DNA of 16,660 bases from Bremia lactucae (lineage: Eukaryota; Oomycota; Peronosporomycetes; Peronosporales; Peronosporaceae). Under the pieces are notes generated by a model, which searched no databases, was not told the origin of the DNA, and saw only the letters and a list, made by a program, of their open reading frames with translations. Positions 7,375 to 15,617 of this stretch are shown here, in pieces; within the stretch, counting starts at the first letter, position 1; every line of letters begins with the position of its first letter. The position numbers and the translations under genes were made by a program. Location of the stretch: the NCBI RefSeq assembly GCF_004359215.1, contig NC_090613.1:6015336-6031995 (forward strand), given 5' to 3'.

Positions 7375-7719
7375 TTTACTTCATCTTTCATGGATAAATT
7401 TCCTTGACGAGCTGTCACCATCTTGTTGCATAGGGCTTGATTCACCAGATCGTTCGTCTATTGGGCGATCGCATTTTCCCATCAGACTTCGATCGAGGCG
7501 AAGACCATTTACCGTCGACATTAAGTCGTGACGACGATCACGCTCGGAATCCATGTCATCCTGTACCTCGCGGAGGACACGATTGTGATCATGTCAATTG
7601 ACGGCCGGGTCCGACGAACGATTTGGGCCTTCTGCTAGCCATTGATTACTCAGTTATGCGCTTCCTCGTATAGTGCCCTTAATCGCGGCAATGTGAGAGG
7701 AACTGGATAAGGTTTCCGT

Positions 7720-7956
7720 TCACTGGTAGGGGTGATAGGTGGGAGCCTCGCTCCTAGCTGAAGATAGATGCCCAGGTCTCGCCGACCAGTCCATCCTTTG
7801 ATCCACAAGGGCCATCAGAAAAGAGCGCTTCCCGTGCTCGTAAAGGGGTTGCAAACTATCAATCCCTTTGCGCATATCAGAAGAGAGGCACGCCCCCCCA
7901 ATGATATTTCTTAAGGGAGAACGTCTCCCTACGGTCGTGGACTGCGCCCTTAACAA
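7720..7956 (-). other. Unrecognised 78-residue open frame inside the transposon block
   Basis: A minus frame of 78 codons starts ATG at 7956 and contains SLQPLYEHGKRSFLMALVDQ. It matches no family I know and faces the opposite way from the surrounding Gypsy remnant. The stretch 7395-7960 otherwise holds no readable domain on either strand. It may be a relic of another element or a chance frame. Confidence 0.2.
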
Positions 7957-7964
7957 ATCAGGGA

Positions 7965-8350
7965 CATGGGTCCCCCCACGAGAGTCAAAGTAATTCTATC
8001 AAAGTAATTCTACCTCTCGAGATAAACGGTGCAAATTATAGCGTGCCCCGACGATGGATCTTATCTTATACCGATCAAGATCCGTAACCAATTTGTCTTG
8101 CCAGCCTTCTGGCCTACGCTTTGTACATTCTGTATGAAAGTTTCCCAAGCCTGAGACATAATATATATTAATAACAGCTCTACGTTTTCCTTATACTTAG
8201 TCTTCCTTAGTATTGACCTTCAGTTGCTGATTTAAGCTTTGCAACTTCTGCAAACGTCGTGTACGTGAAGTATTCGAAGAAACCTAACCTTCACTGTTAT
8301 CAGTGAAGGTAAGCAACTTAAGCAGTACTAGCGAACGGTGCCCCGTTACA
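7965..8350 (+). mobile_element. Gypsy 3' LTR, plus orientation (left edge uncertain)
   Basis: The right end GAACGGTGCCCCGTTACA at 8350 is clear and is homologous to the terminus of the minus-oriented LTR at 4769. A conserved hairpin lies at 8287-8310. It follows the plus-strand integrase remnant, as a 3' LTR should. I could not identify the TG start, so the left edge is a guess between 7930 and 8060. A 14-bp direct repeat (TCAAAGTAATTCTA) occurs near 7984-8011. Confidence 0.5.
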
Positions 8351-9028
8351 ATTTACCGACACACTTTTCTCGCGTTGCCAACGAAGTCTTAGTTATAATT
8401 ATTGCCATTGCGATTCAATCGTAGCAAATCTTCAGATCTTACAGAGGCAGGCTGTGTGCATGGTAAAGGCGGCGTTCAGCTGCTTCGTGCTCATTCAAGT
8501 GCTGTGCTGAGTACTTCAACTTTATGTGGTTAGCATTATTATTGCACGCGCACGTAGTTGTGCTGGGCTTTGCTTAAATTTTGGTAAATGTTTGATTTCT
8601 TGCTTGACCAGTGCTGACAAGAGCATCAGCTCAGCGTCTATTGCTTGTGGTGCTACTACTACTTAATTTCAAGAATGCTTTTAAAATGAGATTGGTAGAA
8701 AATGATATAATAAGCAAATTAAAATAAGCTGTACGAATGAATAAATTAAAAATACAGCTGAACAGTTCCCACTGGAACGAGCCTTCATTTTATAATTGGC
8801 AAAGTGGTGAGTTTCTCTAGCAAAACTAATCCTAAAATGTGTTTTTTTTCGACGAAAATAAATTGTAATAGTGTTGCTTTGTGGGAAATTTGCGAGAATT
8901 TTAAGTGTGCTTTTATTGGGCGGACTTTTCATGCGAGAAAACGCGAAAGTTTCGCAAGTAAGGGAACAAAGTACGGTACGTATGAGCTTTTTGTAGCCGC
9001 CACACAGCTCAAACTGCCAAAGTAAAAA
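8351..9028. promoter_or_regulatory. Upstream region of COX17; no gene seen
   Basis: No supportable gene lies here. The stretch is AT-rich with runs of A and T. A 13-bp near-palindrome, GCGAAA-G-TTTCGC, lies at 8943-8955, about 75-85 bp before the COX17 start, where a regulatory site would be expected. Its role is a guess. The bases before the start (AAAGTAAAAAATGGC) give a favourable A at -3 and G at +4. Confidence 0.35.
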
Positions 9029-9217
9029 ATGGCTGAGAAAACGAGAGCAACAGAAAGCGCCGTGGTGGGCAAGTCTGGCAAGCGAATCTGCTGCTCGTGT
9101 CCGACAACTAAGCAGGCACGCGACCTTTGTATTGTTAACAATGGCGAAGAACATTGCAGGGATATTATCGAGGCACACAAGGCTTGCCTGCGCAGCGAAG
9201 GGTTTACGATCAAGTAA
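9029..9217 (+). CDS. COX17: COX17 copper chaperone for cytochrome c oxidase
   Basis: The 62-residue protein is the usual Cox17 length. It contains the copper-binding KRICCSCP motif (Cys21, Cys22, Cys24) and a twin CX9C coiled-coil-helix fold: Cys24-X9-Cys34 and Cys43-X9-Cys53. The helix segment [20 protein letters not shown] is typical of the family. Cox17 carries Cu(I) in the mitochondrial intermembrane space and hands it to Sco1 and Cox11 for assembly of the oxidase. It is imported and oxidised by the Mia40 pathway, so no cleaved presequence is expected and none is seen. The gene has no intron and all six key cysteines. It converges with the SUMO protease gene, with 206 bp between the two stops. 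Identification is very secure. Confidence 0.95.
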   Translation: MAEKTRATESAVVGKSGKRICCSCPTTKQARDLCIVNNGEEHCRDIIEAHKACLRSEGFTIK

Positions 9218-9423
9218 TGCCTTACTATTCCACTCCGACTACGGCGCGCATAATTTTTACTACACGTATACATGAAGGCCACGCAAGCTACATAGCGTAA
9301 ATATGATAATAGAGCGGCTGTCTTGTGCCAAACCCACGAAAGTTTGAAATGATAAAATGCGAATTAAAAGGGCTCGCTAAAACGAGTTCTGACGTGTCTT
9401 TAAATTAGAAGCCCCTTGATAGT

Positions 9424-11570
9424 TTATAAGCCTTCTTCTTCAAGTGGAAGGTACCCTCGGCAACAATGGAGAACCATGCGATGCCTATGAAACGGAATAT
9501 CTCGCTGTTTGAAAGACAACGACTGTGATATGGAATCGACAAGACAATACCGGTAAGAGTAAGTTTTGAGTCAGTAAAAATAAGTCAATACAAGACGTAC
9601 CTTATTAAGAGACAGGTAGTCGGCAAATATGCACGAAAAGACACCACAGTCTGATCCGTTATTTTGCTGGGGTGTGTCCAACGTGGTAGACACCAGTTCC
9701 CATCCTGCGTCGTCAAATTTTTGTTTCTTCTTGTGCAGCGACTCATCGTTCAAATATCTAAGCATACGGACGACCAATATGCAATGACCAAAAGTGGCAA
9801 GTACAAATTAACAGTTTACGGACCGAAGGAGCACTTTGAGGCATAACGAGCCGCTTCCGTGCATAGAATCGTAGTACTGAATGCGTTTTTCTGACATATA
9901 GACGACAGCCAAGCACCAATGCACCTAGTATTAATAAAAATCGACACCATTAAAAAATTAGACCAAAATCAAAGGCAACAGCAATGAAAAAAAACTTGCA
10001 TTGCCGACGTTTACAGGAACAAAAATTTTGTCCATGGCAAAAATATCAATCTATGTACAGAACACCAATCAGTGTAAAACACCCCAAAAGTAGTCCAAGT
10101 ATACACCAACCTTTCTTGTCCATCGGCGGACATTAATATAATTGTAGCCATTTTCCGCCACTTTGGAATAAAAAAACGAATTGAAAAAGTGACTTGGTTT
10201 AGCCAAAGCACCAGCCTTCACGAGCGCTTTATCCCGATCGCTAATCAATTGAAAATAAAAGTTGATCACCTAAACATACAATGGCCCACAGAACGGATTT
10301 GAGTCCTTCGTCAGTATTTCAATACGATACAAAAGTCACAAACCTCATCGTTTAGCCATGTTGTGGGCAACAAACACTGCAGATGACGACGCGTGATATC
10401 CACATTGAATTTCGAAATGAGAACTTCATCTAGCGAGCCTCCATGCAGTGCATTGTCCACTACTTCTTCCAGCTCTGGTGGTAGCTGTTTCGATCGCGAT
10501 TTTTCCTCTTCTGTATCAAATACGTCTTGAGCCAGATCGTACATTTCTTCAAGTAAAACAATCTCCAAGATCGTCTACGCCGACGAGAGAACGATCATAC
10601 ATGTAAGCAATTTGAAACATTTCTCAAGATGACAAGAATACACGACGCACATTTGCTTCCCGCTTTGCCAGATCATCGTAATAAAGATTGTCAACCTTAT
10701 TCGTACGAAAGAGTTGCTGCGTTCGAAGCTTTTCTATAATAGAACATCACGGTAATATAAACATCATGACATCAATCAATTGGATAGAACCGTTTTGTCT
10801 CAAGTCACTTGCAACTTGCCTACGAGCTCGGCAATTTCTTCTTCGCGAAATTTTGCACTCATACTGACGTCAGAATATGAGTCGTGGCGAATTGTAGACA
10901 GGAACTCCCCATTCGTCTCAATCTTGTGGCCATGCTTCGACGAATGATCTTCCTGCTACTCAATTTGCCATCAGCTCATATTGATATGATGCAAAAATCC
11001 CCGCGCGGTCTACCTTTGCTTCATTCTCACAAGCTATATCATGCTTCTTGTCCTTCTTACGGCTTTCAAAACGTGTGTGTTTCTCCACAATGGGCGCCTT
11101 CATCCTCGTTATCGACGCAACTGTTTTCCTACTACGACGACCGTCTGTATTACCTCGCAATTCGCTCTTAAGTCTTTTGAAAATATCTTGGTTGATTTTC
11201 ACCTGCTCCCGTACGTGGTCCACCTTTTCAAAGACCACCTTTTGCTTTTTCAAAGGCGATGGACTGTACTCTTCGCGGTCAAATTCTTCTAATCGCCGTC
11301 GAAACTTGTCAAAGCTAAGCTGTTCGGGGTTCGATACTTCCTCACGCACCGAAAGGTTCGTGATACAAGCCTCAGCAGCAAGCGAAGGTTTGAGCAGATC
11401 TACAGGAAAGTCTTGTTGCAAGCTGCAGCTGTAACGAGCTGCGTCCCGTCGACGTTGCTGGTAGCGCCACTCATCCAAGGATGTTTGCACCTGCTGCTGC
11501 AGTAGTGCACATTAAATGTCAGTCCCGTAACCGCATGTCACCGCAAGAGCAAGCAAGATGCACGCACCAT
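9424..11570 (-). CDS. Ulp1/SENP-type SUMO protease (C48 cysteine peptidase), ten-exon model
   Basis: Exons on the minus strand: 11570-11568, 11496-11014, 10952-10809, 10728-10651, 10574-10344, 10269-10111, 10050-10000, 9924-9824, 9757-9601, 9522-9424. Joined they give 1506 nt, 501 residues and one stop. Introns are 60-80 bp. The C-terminal half is the peptidase: TTWLNDE/VINFYFQLI, FFYSKVAENGYNYINVRRW, VPVNVGN/VHWCLAV (His385), RIQYYDSMHG (Asp402), and PQQNNGSDCGVF (Gln448, Cys454). His-Asp and Gln-Cys spacings of 17 and 6 equal those of yeast Ulp1. The N-terminal half is charged, with basic clusters (SPLKKQK, RKKDKKH) that may be nuclear signals. The enzyme matures SUMO and removes it from proteins, usually at the nuclear envelope. 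The seventh intron needs a GC donor. The start exon is the weakest part: the ATG is followed at once by an intron. Confidence 0.88.
9925..9999 (-). other. GC-AG intron of the SUMO protease gene
   Basis: This 75-bp intron begins GCAAGT after the codon for Asn383 and ends ACTAG before GTG CAT TGG. No GT donor keeps the VGN/VHWCLAV reading, which contains the catalytic His. GCAAGT is the consensus form of a GC donor. Confidence 0.7.
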
Positions 11571-12009
11571 TTGGCCAAATATTGCACAAATATTGAATTG
11601 CACGAACGAATGGGAATTGAAGACTAGCGTAATATTCACGATTGAAAAGTTACGTTATGCGAGTCGCGAAAATCACATATTTAATTTGCGATTCGTACTT
11701 TGTGCAGTTTATTGTGCAATAACAACACAAAAGTCCAACCTTCTAGCACGTCCCTGATTGCAAGGTTTATAAGAAATATGAAAGCGACGATAATTATTAG
11801 GGAGCCTTGGTCCGTAACTACATTCATGCTACCGTTGTCGTTGTAAAAAGCATTGTTGGCAATAAAGAAGCTCTCTTGAAACTTTTTATATACATTTTAT
11901 CCGCTTCTTATAGTAAAAAATAAATGGCAGGACAAAAGAAATCTGGGCAATGTAAAAATGGGTCATGGTCTGTTTTCCTTCACTTCTAATATTTTATAAT
12001 AATTTTGAT
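11571..12009. other. Intergenic region between the protease start and the kinase stop
   Basis: This 439-bp AT-rich stretch has no supportable coding sequence on either strand. It must hold the protease promoter (minus-strand transcription starts here) and the kinase 3' untranslated end. I see no clear TATA or polyadenylation signal to place. Confidence 0.5.
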
Positions 12010-13200
12010 TTAAAAAAAAGGACCTACACCTTCGACGTGACACTTTTTCTCATTTATAGCTGGATGCGTCAGCACTTGCTTTGCTGACAGCCGGTATTGT
12101 GGATTTTTCTCCAAAAGTCCACGAATAAGATTCTTTATTTCTGTAGAAACGCCGTGCCACACAGGAAGTTTAAAAGAGACAGGCTCGGTCTTGACACGTT
12201 GCAAAACTTCGTCCTCAGTCGAGGCGCCCGTGAGGTCGAAGGGATGGCAACCAGCAATAAGAATGTATAGAATGCATCCAAGGGCCCACATATCCAAGGC
12301 TGGTGTCATATCGTGATGCTCTAGCACCTCGGGTGACCAATAGCAGCGTGTGCCCGAGAGAGTGCTTGTATGTGCCGTGTCTACGGATTCTGGCTGCGAG
12401 ACGCGCCCCGCGCTACCAAAATCAATGATTTTAAGCATCACTTCTTCGTTTGTCTGATTCAAAGTGCGATTGGGATGAACGCGGACCATAATATTATCAG
12501 GCTTGAGATCTCGGTGAATAATGTCTTCCTGGTGCATGAACTCGAGTGCGCTGGCTAATTGCGATATACATTGCAAGGACCGCGTTGTGTCAAGTTGGCG
12601 GTGTTTTTTCATAAAGGAATAGAGCGAGGCGCCACGCACGTGCTCGAGAACCGTGTAGTGGTAATCGTTGGACTCGTACGATCCTTCGTACCCCACGATA
12701 CTCACGTGGCCCCCAGCACTCTCGAGACGCTCGAGAGCCAATTTCTCACGCTTGATCTCAATGATGTTTTCGGCATTGTTTTGCACCATTTTCACGGCGG
12801 CCATACGTCCCGTCTGTGTTTGAACACACTCCATTACGACACCAAAGGCTCCAGCGCCGAGTAACTTTTTTGGCTCGTACTCGGCGTCAAGATAAATTGA
12901 CAGGCTGTTTTGGGTACCCCACCGGTCGTTACATAATTCATCCTCTCTGTTGTCTTCTCTTTCGCACATCGCTTCGTGACTTGTTATCAGTGTAGCGGTC
13001 GCCAGTATTCCAAAGGCAAAGACACCATTACGACGACTATTACCCAAGTGTTCCGCACTTGCCGCGTGGTGCCATAGCCTTCGTAATGGCATGATAAATT
13101 CTGTAGAGGAGTTTGCTTGTAAAACTTTCGTCTTTAAAGTCGTATGCAGCTCTTTGCGCAACACTAGGGCTCGTCGGACTACGCGTGCTGGTGCAAGCAT
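12010..13200 (-). CDS. Protein kinase with mitochondrial-type N terminus and one membrane segment (CAMK-like)
   Basis: A 396-residue uninterrupted ORF. The kinase domain runs from about residue 108 to 380. It has a glycine loop GAGAFGVV (115-122), Lys137 in AAVKMV, HRDLKPDN (229-236) with catalytic Asp231, DFG (260-262), SPE in place of APE (289-291), the conserved Asp303 of LDMWALGC, and Arg370. All catalytic residues are present, so it should phosphorylate Ser/Thr. The first 50 residues are rich in Arg and Lys with almost no acidic residues, as in a mitochondrial presequence. NGVFAFGILATATLIT (58-73) can span a membrane, leaving the kinase domain behind it. HRDLKPDN and the layout resemble CAMK-type kinases, but the exact subfamily is open. 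It is upstream of the protease on the same strand, 439 bp away. Confidence 0.9.
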   Translation of the reverse strand: MLAPARVVRRALVLRKELHTTLKTKVLQANSSTEFIMPLRRLWHHAASAEHLGNSRRNGVFAFGILATATLITSHEAMCEREDNREDELCNDRWGTQNSLSIYLDAEYEPKKLLGAGAFGVVMECVQTQTGRMAAVKMVQNNAENIIEIKREKLALERLESAGGHVSIVGYEGSYESNDYHYTVLEHVRGASLYSFMKKHRQLDTTRSLQCISQLASALEFMHQEDIIHRDLKPDNIMVRVHPNRTLNQTNEEVMLKIIDFGSAGRVSQPESVDTAHTSTLSGTRCYWSPEVLEHHDMTPALDMWALGCILYILIAGCHPFDLTGASTEDEVLQRVKTEPVSFKLPVWHGVSTEIKNLIRGLLEKNPQYRLSAKQVLTHPAINEKKCHVEGVGPFF

Positions 13201-13685
13201 TTTTTTATAGTTGTCCTTGGTCTTTACTTTGCCAGTTGGAAACTGACTTTAGCTTGGTTCGGTGACTTTGAACCCATCTTAACAAATCCATCAGTATGGA
13301 TTTGATTACTTGCAACAAAATATTTCTCCGTCAATAAGGTCGACATAGAGAGAGAGACTAGTGATATGATCAAAACGATTGTGGAAGAAACGGAATCTTT
13401 TCACATTTTGTGACGAAAACATGAGTTCTGTTTGCATCTTTGATTTGATATCCCAGCTTTTCTTTATTTTTATTTTGGCTGCCAAATAACGAACGTAGAT
13501 GTGCCGCTTCCCAGCACGACACTTCCGTCTTAAATTTACGTGCCTTGGATTTTGTCAAATTTCTAAATTTGCATAAAACGTGAAAGAAGTGCGCAAGAAA
13601 TATAATATTATTATGGTATGCATAGAAACGGCACATCGTATCTAAGATTGAGGAATTCTTGCTGTTCCCGACGTACGGGAATGGC
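13201..13685. promoter_or_regulatory. Kinase upstream region; no gene seen
   Basis: This stretch carries the kinase promoter on the minus strand and, further out, AT-rich sequence. A 113-codon minus frame crossing 13370-13711 has Lys/Asn/Phe-rich content and no family resemblance, so I do not call it. Confidence 0.4.
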
Positions 13686-13892
13686 TTAATCGCCACACGT
13701 GGACTTTGCAATCTTCTTCATGGAGATGGACAGCTCGTGGTGTCTAGAGCTCCGGGAGAATTCGGAATAGCTCGCCAGCTGGTGGCGCGTCCCCAAGACC
13801 TCGCCGCCAGCAGTTGCGAAATCTTTCTCATTCTGGTAGTAATGGTCATAAACTGGGGATGTATTGTCACAGCACGAGCGGCGGGTAATGCT
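13686..13892 (-). CDS. Possible terminal exon of an unrecognised gene
   Basis: A minus frame runs from just after an AATAG acceptor-like site (13893) to a TAA at 13688-13686, 68 codons. It includes SPVYDHYYQNEKDFATAGGE, EVLGTRHQLASYSEF and ends KKIAKSTCGD. Third positions are mostly G or C, unlike the flanking DNA, as in real exons. A GT...AG interval of 60 bp (13952-13893) directly upstream has a good donor and a pyrimidine-rich end. I could not extend the gene: the frames before that interval contain stops. It may be a gene truncated by decay or by the LTR element at 14367. I recognise no domain. Confidence 0.35.
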   Translation of the reverse strand, partial: SITRRSCCDNTSPVYDHYYQNEKDFATAGGEVLGTRHQLASYSEFSRSSRHHELSISMKKIAKSTCGD

Positions 13893-13952
13893 CTATTGTA
13901 GCGAGGAGTTTGAAGTCGTGAAGAGACTTGAGCTGCCTATGCACTTCAATAC

Positions 13953-14366
13953 CTCGAGCTATTCCAGAAGGCACGCACGCATTTAATTAAAGTATGTCGA
14001 TCATGAACTCGTCACTAGCCTCTGCATCGAACCGCGAGCATCTTCCAGTGGACGCTTTTCCAGGCCTTTGTGCCATGATACCAGTTGCCAATTTTGCACT
14101 GGTTAAGTGGCCTTTTTAGATACAATTGAAACAGTCGAATAGAATTCAAGATTGATGAGAAAACCGTCAGGGAGGCCTTTTTTATGGATTCGTATATTTT
14201 TAGAATATTCGAATTTCTGCATATGGCCAACTTCGACGATCTGGTTCTATCGGTCGACCGCATCAGCGATCGCGTGCATGTAAAATCTCCAATAATTTTT
14301 CCTTCTCAAAAGTTATAAGAAATGTAGAGCAAACAGACAAATTTATTAAGATTTAAAGGTGTGAAG
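13953..14366. other. Degenerate or intergenic stretch before the right LTR block
   Basis: On the minus strand a short coding-like piece (MAQRPGKASTGRCSRFDAEA, about 14075-14015) runs in the frame that later reads VPSGIARGIEVHRQ, with one stop between. It may belong to the same lost gene as 13892-13686. Otherwise the stretch is AT-rich with no gene I can support. Confidence 0.3.
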
Positions 14367-14851
14367 TGTAATGGGGCGGCGACCACATTTATTACCCATA
14401 ATTAATGGGATTTAAGTTACTAACTATTTTAAAATTAGACAAAAGGGTATTTTACCCATAAAGTAATTGTGCCACAACAACGGTTCTCCAACCGATGTGT
14501 GCGCCAGATAAAATCTGGCGGCCAAAATCTATTTTAATTAGCTAGGGTAAGGTTTTAGATTTAAATAATTAAATAAAGTGCAGTTCCCCTTTTGATCTTA
14601 TAGCGTTAAGTGCCTTCCTAAGGCTTGCGCATTGATCCATAAGAGATAGAAGCCTTTCTAAGGTATATCCTCTTGGGCACGAGTTGCCACTTGGTTCTAC
14701 GAACCCCTGAATCCCTTGAACTAGGATTCCTTAAGCTTTAATAGCTTGTACGACTACTTGAGTTGTTGAACTCATTAGTTCAATAGAACTAAGTGACTCT
14801 CTGAGTCTGAAAGTCTTCAACTGACTTTAGGAGCGAGGTAGCTCCGCTACA
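14367..14851 (+). mobile_element. 5' LTR of an LTR retrotransposon interrupted downstream
   Basis: It starts TGTAATGGGG and ends GCTACA, giving TGTA/TACA terminal inverted repeats and a length of 485 bp. Two bases beyond the end is TAGTAGCACTCG, one change from the TGGTAGCACT primer-binding-like site beside the other LTRs here. An ORF begins 59 bp further on. The LTR contains many perfect hairpins, for example 14502-14520 (8-bp stem) and 14766-14783 (7-bp stem). Its partner LTR is outside the window. Confidence 0.7.
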
Positions 14852-14910
14852 CCTAGTAGCACTCGTAGTCAATCTACAACTGAGTCTTTAAAAGACTAAT
14901 TTCTCACGAA

Positions 14911-15009
14911 ATGGAAGAGGTTCCAGAATTGTCAGAAGCGCAACGCGCCGCTTATGACAAGCTCAAAACCTATTCGGGCTTGAGCACGTGGAATATTATT
15001 ATCTCCCAG
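14911..15009 (+). pseudogene. Start of a retroelement ORF cut by insertion of another element
   Basis: ATG at 14911 opens 33 codons (MEEVPELSEAQRAAYDKLKT, YSGLSTWNIIISQ) with coding-like composition. The sequence then passes directly into the TGTAACGGG start of the LTR at 15010. The reading continues only eight codons into the LTR before a stop. Its position after an LTR and primer-binding-like site makes it the N terminus of a gag or polyprotein. The protein family is not clear from so short a piece. The remainder should lie beyond the inserted element, outside this window. Confidence 0.65.
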
Positions 15010-15561
15010 TGTAACGGGCTAAAGTTGCCCTAATGTTACACAGTCCCCATTAAGTACATTTGGTATTTAAGGGGATGGTCAATTACTAAATAATAGTAAT
15101 TAGACCCAACACTCGGGTGTGGTGCACATTTGTGACCAACCCTTGTGGATGTGATGCACATGGGTGCATTCACATTAGGAGGGATGACGCCCAGCGTCAT
15201 TCATGATGACGGCAGCGTCATCAGTTACGCGAGGTATCTATAAGATACGCTCGTAATACATGTTAAATGATATCTATAGAGATAACATTTTAATTGGTAA
15301 AAATAGGTATTTGTATTTAATTCTATTAAATATAAACCAGTCTGAAAATTACTACCTACTTGGGAAGTGCGCACGAGGAGACGGATTACCGCTCCCGTGA
15401 CGTCACTTCACCAGAGTTCTTAGTGTGTTGGGTGAGGACGCTTGCGCGCCCACCACAACTTCCTCACTGCACGCAAGAGAAGCAGGTGCAAACCGCTTCC
15501 TCGCTGTGCTAGGGTGTGTGCTTAAGTAGAGCGTGGCCGCATTACGACGTGCCCGCCTACA
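15010..15561 (+). mobile_element. 5' LTR of an apparently intact Ty3/Gypsy element
   Basis: It begins TGTAACGGGC and ends CGCCTACA, with TGTA/TACA termini and a length of 552 bp. Its first 135 bp match the 3' LTR at 1637-1775. A primer-binding-like site follows after two bases, and the gag ORF 54 bp after that. The first 320 bp are a row of inverted repeats: 15010-15040, 15081-15101, 15150-15174, 15184-15200, 15205-15222, 15226-15255, 15263-15293 and 15314-15332. Confidence 0.85.
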
Positions 15562-15563
15562 CT

Positions 15564-15581
15564 TGGTAGCACTTGAAATCC
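15564..15581 (+). mobile_element. Primer-binding-like site
   Basis: TGGTAGCACTTGAAATCC begins two bases after the LTR terminus and opens with TGG, the complement of a tRNA CCA end. The same TGGTAGCACT core flanks the minus-oriented LTR at 4766-4757, and TAGTAGCACT flanks the LTR ending at 14851. I cannot name the tRNA. Confidence 0.6.
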
Positions 15582-15617
15582 TTCCCACGACCCGCATCTC
15601 TGCGTGTGTACGTGAGG

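Noticed and set aside
8535..8680. Open minus stretch containing DAELMLLSALVKQEIKHLP
   Set aside because: Only about 47 codons, no start or splice context, no family match; left as intergenic.
8681..9178. 165-codon minus frame overlapping COX17
   Set aside because: It is antisense to the well-supported COX17 gene and has no family resemblance; COX17 explains the region.
11048..11434. 128-codon plus frame
   Set aside because: It is a shadow of the N-terminal exon of the SUMO protease on the other strand.
13370..13711. 113-codon minus frame as a gene
   Set aside because: AT-rich, Lys/Asn/Phe-heavy composition and no recognisable motif; it also overlaps the better-supported exon end at 13686 in another frame.
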